Part shown: in pieces, positions 44,982-47,877 of the stretch
Layout of the letters: each line of letters opens with the position of its first letter
Position numbering within the stretch: position 1 is the first letter of the stretch
Source: Sporomusaceae bacterium
Lineage (GTDB): Bacteria; Bacillota; Negativicutes; Acidaminococcales; JAJUGR01
Assembly: GCA_029265905.1 (NCBI GenBank)
Contig: JAJUGR010000017.1
Location: 1-47,877 of the forward strand
Direction of reading: 5' to 3'
DNA: 47,877 nt
The notes under the pieces: model-generated
Database searches by the model: none
The model's input: the letters and a program-made list of their open reading frames with translations, nothing else
What the model was told of the DNA's origin: nothing
Program-made: the position numbers and the translations under genes

Positions 44982-45263
44982 ATGGCAGTGAAAATCAGAC
45001 TGAAACGCATGGGTGCGAAGAAGAGCCCTTACTACCGTATCGTAGTAGCTGACTCCCGTTCCCCGCGCGATGGCCGTTTCATTGAAACGATCGGTCATTA
45101 CGATTCCACGAAACAACCGGCTGTTGTCGATATCGACGAAGCGAAAGCGATTGCTTGGTTGGACAACGGTGCGCAACCGACTGATACCGTCAAATCCCTT
45201 TTCAGCCAAAACGGCGTTATGAAAAAATGGGATGAACAAAAACGGGCGAAGAAAGAAGCGTGA
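44982..45263 (+). CDS. rpsP: 30S ribosomal protein S16
   Basis: The 93-residue protein starts [25 protein letters not shown], the standard S16 N-terminus, with a basic C-terminal tail (EQKRAKKEA). GAGAGGAGGTG is a very strong ribosome-binding site. It opens the rpsP-khpA-ylqD-rimM-trmD run, the usual Firmicute arrangement. There is no terminator between ffh and rpsP. Confidence 0.97.
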   Translation: MAVKIRLKRMGAKKSPYYRIVVADSRSPRDGRFIETIGHYDSTKQPAVVDIDEAKAIAWLDNGAQPTDTVKSLFSQNGVMKKWDEQKRAKKEA

Positions 45264-45271
45264 GATGAACC

Positions 45272-45499
45272 ATGAAGGAATTAGTGGAAACTCTCGCAAA
45301 AGCGCTGGTTGATCACCCGGAGCATGTTGTCGTTGAGGAGGAAACCACCGCGCGAGGGATTGTGTATCGCTTGCAGGTGGCTCCCGACGATATGGGGCGG
45401 ATCATCGGCAAACAAGGCCGGATCGCCAAGGCGATCCGTACGGTCATGAAAGCTGCAGCAACGCGTGAAAACGTAAAAGTCGTAGTTGAGATTGTCTAA
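45272..45499 (+). CDS. khpA: KH-domain RNA-binding protein KhpA (YlqC)
   Basis: A 75-residue single KH domain with the GxxG loop in IIGKQGRIAKAIR (about 46-58). KhpA forms a complex with KhpB/Jag and affects cell elongation and division through RNA binding. Placed 8 bases after rpsP. Confidence 0.94.
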   Translation: MKELVETLAKALVDHPEHVVVEEETTARGIVYRLQVAPDDMGRIIGKQGRIAKAIRTVMKAAATRENVKVVVEIV

Positions 45500-45513
45500 C
45501 TTTTGGAGGCAAT

Positions 45514-45921
45514 ATGGAGAACATGACGATTAAGCTGCCTGTGACGATCAAAGCGAAAGTTACAGAAGGCTTGAAAAAACAATTGACCGCTGAAGTACAA
45601 GAGGCGATCAAAAAGGTTGACATGGAGTTGGAGCAAATCGAATTCCATGCCCGCCGCTTGCTGACGGAACAGGCTAAAATCGACGCTCAGGGTTTGGCCG
45701 GGCTTCGGCAGCAAATTGAAGGCGAAAAACAGCAGCGCCTGGCGATGAAAAACGACATGCAGAACAAGCTCAAGGAGGCGGAAGCCCTGGAGCTTGGCTC
45801 TGAAATCGTACGCGGCCAAATGGAGCGCATGGTCACGCTGGCTGTCGGCGACAACATCCGTCAACTGATGGGTGCTGAAATTCTCGTCGAAGACGACAAG
45901 GTAATAGCTTTTCGTGCCTGA
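45514..45921 (+). CDS. ylqD: YlqD family protein
   Basis: A 135-residue protein, largely helical and coiled-coil (about 20-95, rich in Lys/Glu/Gln), with a short C-terminal beta part (GAEILVEDDKVIAFRA). YlqD is a conserved Firmicute protein encoded between khpA and rimM; its function is unknown. ATG 45514 has GGAGG 4 bases before it; ATG 45523 is an alternative. Overlaps rimM by 8 bases. Confidence 0.85.
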   Translation: MENMTIKLPVTIKAKVTEGLKKQLTAEVQEAIKKVDMELEQIEFHARRLLTEQAKIDAQGLAGLRQQIEGEKQQRLAMKNDMQNKLKEAEALELGSEIVRGQMERMVTLAVGDNIRQLMGAEILVEDDKVIAFRA

Positions 45922-46429
45922 CAACGCAACTGACTTGATTGCTATAGGCAAGATCGTCGCCCCGCACGGTGTGCGGGGTGAGTTGCGTGTAGCGGTGCTG
46001 ACTGATTTTCCTGAGCGGTTTTTGACGATGAAAGAGGTCCTGGTCGAAGGAAAAGGCAAAATGACCGTCACTGGCGTGCGGCCGCATCAGACGATGGTGC
46101 TGCTGACGCTGGCGGAGGTTAAGGACCGCGATGCGGCCATCGCCTTGCGCGGACGCCTGCTGCAGATCACGCGCGCTGAGCTGACGCCGCTCCCTGAGGA
46201 CAATTTCTATGTGTTCGACCTGGTCGGCCTGCAGGTTTTTGATGAAGCCGGCACGCTGCTTGGCACGCTGGCGGAGGTGCTGCAGCCGGGGGCGAACGAT
46301 GTGTATGTTATTCGGCTAGCAAATGGCGGCGAAATGCTGTTGCCTGCGCTGCGCTCCGTTGTCCTTTCCGTGGACATTGCCGGGCGGCGCATGGTTGTAA
46401 GACCGCCGGAATGGGATGATGAGGCGTGA
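45914..46429 (+). CDS. rimM: ribosome maturation factor RimM
   Basis: A 171-residue 30S assembly factor that binds S19 and aids 16S processing. An N-terminal RimM domain (about 8-90; IGKIVAPHGVRGELRV) is followed by a PRC-barrel domain (about 97-168; YVFDLVGLQVFDE, LLPALRSVVLSVD). Starts with GTG inside the end of ylqD and overlaps trmD by 4 bases, so it is translationally coupled on both sides. Confidence 0.96.
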   Translation: MPDNATDLIAIGKIVAPHGVRGELRVAVLTDFPERFLTMKEVLVEGKGKMTVTGVRPHQTMVLLTLAEVKDRDAAIALRGRLLQITRAELTPLPEDNFYVFDLVGLQVFDEAGTLLGTLAEVLQPGANDVYVIRLANGGEMLLPALRSVVLSVDIAGRRMVVRPPEWDDEA

Positions 46430-47175
46430 AAATCACAGTGGTGAGCCTGTTTCCTGAGATGATCCGCGCGGCGGCTGGACACAGCATTGTCAAGCGGGGG
46501 CTGGAAGCAGGTTTTTTTTCTCTGGATACGATAGACCCGCGTTCTTTTACGAGCGATCGTCACAGAACGGTTGATGATACGCCTTTTGGCGGCGGCGCCG
46601 GCATGGTATTGAAGCCGGAACCGTATTGCCAGGCGATTCGCGCCGCGAAGGCGGCGTCCCCGCAAGCGACAGTGGTGATGCTCTGTCCGACCGGCAAGCC
46701 TTTTTCGCAGGCAACGGCGGCCCGTTTGGCAAAACAGGCGGGCCTGATTTTGGTCTGCGGCCATTATGAAGGCTTTGATGAACGCATCCGCCGCGAGGCG
46801 GATGAAACGGTTTCCCTGGGCGATTACGTGCTGACCGGCGGCGAGCTGCCGGCGCTGGTGGTGCTGGACGCTGTTTCGCGCCTGCTGCCCGGCGTGGTTG
46901 GCCATCAGGAGAGCGTGGAGGACGAGTCGTTTTTAAACGGCCTGCTGGAGTACCCGCAGTATACGCGCCCGGTCGACTTCGAAGGACAGGTGGTTCCCGA
47001 GGCGCTCCGCTCCGGCGATCATGCCAGGATCGCCCGCTGGCGGCGCAAGGAGTCGCTGCGCCGGACCTGGCAGTCGCGCCCCGACTTGCTGAAGACGACG
47101 CCGCTGGAGCCGGAGGACGGCCTGCTGCTTTTGGAGCTGCTGCGGGAGGCAAAGGGAGGTGAAAAGCGTGGCTAA
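46426..47175 (+). CDS. trmD: tRNA (guanine(37)-N(1))-methyltransferase TrmD
   Basis: It forms m1G37 in tRNAs reading CUN, CCN and CGG codons, which prevents +1 frameshifting. The 249-residue SPOUT enzyme has GGGAGMVLKPEP (about 54-65), the trefoil-knot motifs CGHYEGFDERI (about 111-121) and SLGDYVLTGGELP (about 131-143). It starts with GTG 46426 within the rimM stop. Its substrate class includes the tRNA-Pro(CGG) encoded in this window. Confidence 0.97.
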   Translation: MKITVVSLFPEMIRAAAGHSIVKRGLEAGFFSLDTIDPRSFTSDRHRTVDDTPFGGGAGMVLKPEPYCQAIRAAKAASPQATVVMLCPTGKPFSQATAARLAKQAGLILVCGHYEGFDERIRREADETVSLGDYVLTGGELPALVVLDAVSRLLPGVVGHQESVEDESFLNGLLEYPQYTRPVDFEGQVVPEALRSGDHARIARWRRKESLRRTWQSRPDLLKTTPLEPEDGLLLLELLREAKGGEKRG

Positions 47176-47743
47176 GGTGTTTTTGGCACTGGTGCATTAT
47201 CCGGTTTACAACAAGCGCATGGACGTGGTGGCGACGGCGATCACAAACCTGGACGTGCACGACATCGCCCGTTCGTCCTGCACGTACGGCGTTGCCAAGT
47301 ATTTCATCGTCCATCCGGTCGCCTCGCAGCAGGCGGTCGTGCGGGAGATTACGGCCTATTGGCAAGAAGGGTATGGCGCTGCCTACAACCCGGACCGCAA
47401 GACCGCGCTGGCGCTGATTTCGGTCCAGGATTCGATCGAGGCGGTTGTCGCCGCGATCAAGGAGAGCGAGGGCGTCGAGCCGTTCGTGGTGACGACTGAT
47501 GCCAGGCTGTATGAAAAATCGGTCGGCTACCAGTCGCTCCGCCGGCGGATCGAGACTGACGAGCGGCCGGTGCTGCTGCTGTTCGGCACGGGCTGGGGGT
47601 TGGAAAAGCCGGTGATGGAACGGGCGGACGCGATTTTGCGCCCCATTTACGGCCCGGTGGAATACAACCATTTGTCGGTGCGGAGCGCCGTGGCGATCAT
47701 CCTTGACCGCCTGCTCGGCGAAGCCTGGTGCGAGCAAGGTTAG
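47168..47743 (+). CDS. TrmD-associated SAM-dependent RNA methyltransferase (RNA_Me_trans family)
   Basis: A 191-residue SPOUT-like protein beginning MAKVFLALVHYPVYNKRMDVV with GTWGLEKP-like knot residues (LLFGTGWGLEKPVM, about 141-154) and a C-terminal NHLSVRSAVAIILDRLLG. The family follows trmD in Negativicutes and some Clostridia and is annotated as an RNA methyltransferase; the substrate is not known to me. GTG 47168 lies 6 bases after GGGAGGTGA; GTG 47159 overlaps this site. rplS, which normally follows trmD in this gene run, is not seen before the window ends. Confidence 0.85.
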   Translation: MAKVFLALVHYPVYNKRMDVVATAITNLDVHDIARSSCTYGVAKYFIVHPVASQQAVVREITAYWQEGYGAAYNPDRKTALALISVQDSIEAVVAAIKESEGVEPFVVTTDARLYEKSVGYQSLRRRIETDERPVLLLFGTGWGLEKPVMERADAILRPIYGPVEYNHLSVRSAVAIILDRLLGEAWCEQG

Positions 47744-47781
47744 TGTAAAATTATTGTAGGGGTTTTTGAGGGGGAAATAGA

Positions 47782-47843
47782 AGAAGACAACACCGTCCGC
47801 CAGGACGAGTAACCAAAATGATTACTCAGAGGTGATGTCTTCT
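47782..47843 (+). ncRNA. three-stem leader structure sequestering a ribosome-binding site
   Basis: An outer stem pairs 47782-47794 with 47831-47843 (12 of 13 positions). It encloses two hairpins, GTCC-GCCA-GGAC (47795-47806) and GAGTAA/TTACTC (47807-47812 / 47822-47827, 9-base loop). The likely Shine-Dalgarno GAGGTGAT (47829-47836) of the next ORF is largely inside the outer stem, so folding should block its translation. It may be a cis-regulatory leader or the fold-back leader of an insertion element; I cannot match it to a known family. Confidence 0.5.
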
Positions 47844-47877
47844 ATGAAATTAATTCGCTCTCTTATGCCAATATTCC
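47844..47877 (+). CDS. start of an unidentified ORF, cut by the window end
   Basis: ATG 47844 lies 7 bases after GAGGTGAT and opens a frame beginning MKLIRSLMPIF, which runs off the window. This is not the N-terminus of ribosomal protein L19, which usually follows trmD. A transposase or a membrane protein are both possible; the 11 residues do not decide. Confidence 0.45.
   Translation, partial: MKLIRSLMPIF

Noticed and set aside
47744-47877. rplS with its L19 leader RNA
   Set aside because: The frame after the structured leader starts MKLIRSLMPIF, which is not an L19 N-terminus.

Overview
The window is a chromosomal segment of a spore-forming, diderm (outer-membrane) Firmicute, most likely of the Negativicutes (Sporomusaceae-like). 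Three things point there. The housekeeping gene order is Firmicute: rpmF-fapR-plsX-fabH-fabK-fabD-fabG-acpP-fabF-rnc-smc-ftsY-ylxM-ffh-rpsP-khpA-ylqD-rimM-trmD. A spoVS gene sits behind a sigma-H-type promoter. The Tad pilus locus includes a CpaC/RcpA-type secretin and CpaB, parts expected only where there is an outer membrane. I assign no species. No rRNA, CRISPR array or complete mobile element was seen.

Layout. 1-3372: possible tail of an upstream gene, an empty stretch, two convergent membrane-protein genes (DUF2079; GT87/DUF2029 mannosyltransferase-like), then a short ORF coupled to lspA. 3369-6137: lspA-rluD-pyrR-udp. 6465-18185: a long Tad/Flp pilus operon on the plus strand: cpaB, secretin, three tandem cpaE/tadZ paralogues, tadB, three flp pilins (two identical as proteins), tadE, tadG, cpaF (tadA), tadC and a DUF192 gene. 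18184-18436: a perfect 21-bp hairpin and a minus-strand tRNA-Pro(CGG) with its own promoter and terminator. 18440-22605: a membrane HD-GYP protein (minus), a secreted PG-binding/NlpC-P60 hydrolase (plus) and a DUF4127 protein (minus). 22642-26277: rsmD-coaD, a coiled-coil protein, a patatin-like protein and, convergent, tmcAL.

26404-28399: ackA, then DUF177(yceD)-rpmF from a near-consensus promoter. 28533-37089: the FapR-regulated phospholipid/fatty-acid cluster fapR, plsX, fabH, fabK, fabD, fabG, acpP, a second FabK-like flavoprotein with a cysteine cluster, fabF, and rnc. 37142-42245: an Elp3-like radical SAM protein, spoVS and smc. 42232-47743: ftsY, ylxM-ffh, then rpsP-khpA-ylqD-rimM-trmD and a TrmD-associated RNA methyltransferase. 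The last 100 bases hold a compact three-stem RNA-like structure that buries the ribosome-binding site of an ORF cut by the window end.

How they work together. The Tad genes would build a type IVc pilus across two membranes. FapR senses malonyl-CoA and would control the fab cluster, which feeds PlsX. The SRP genes (ffh, ftsY, ylxM), smc, rnc and the rpsP-trmD genes form a growth/translation core. The most unusual points are the three CpaE paralogues with complementary active-site losses, the near-perfect pilin duplication, and the terminal structured leader. Starts were chosen from Shine-Dalgarno spacing and family N-termini; several genes appear to use TTG or GTG.
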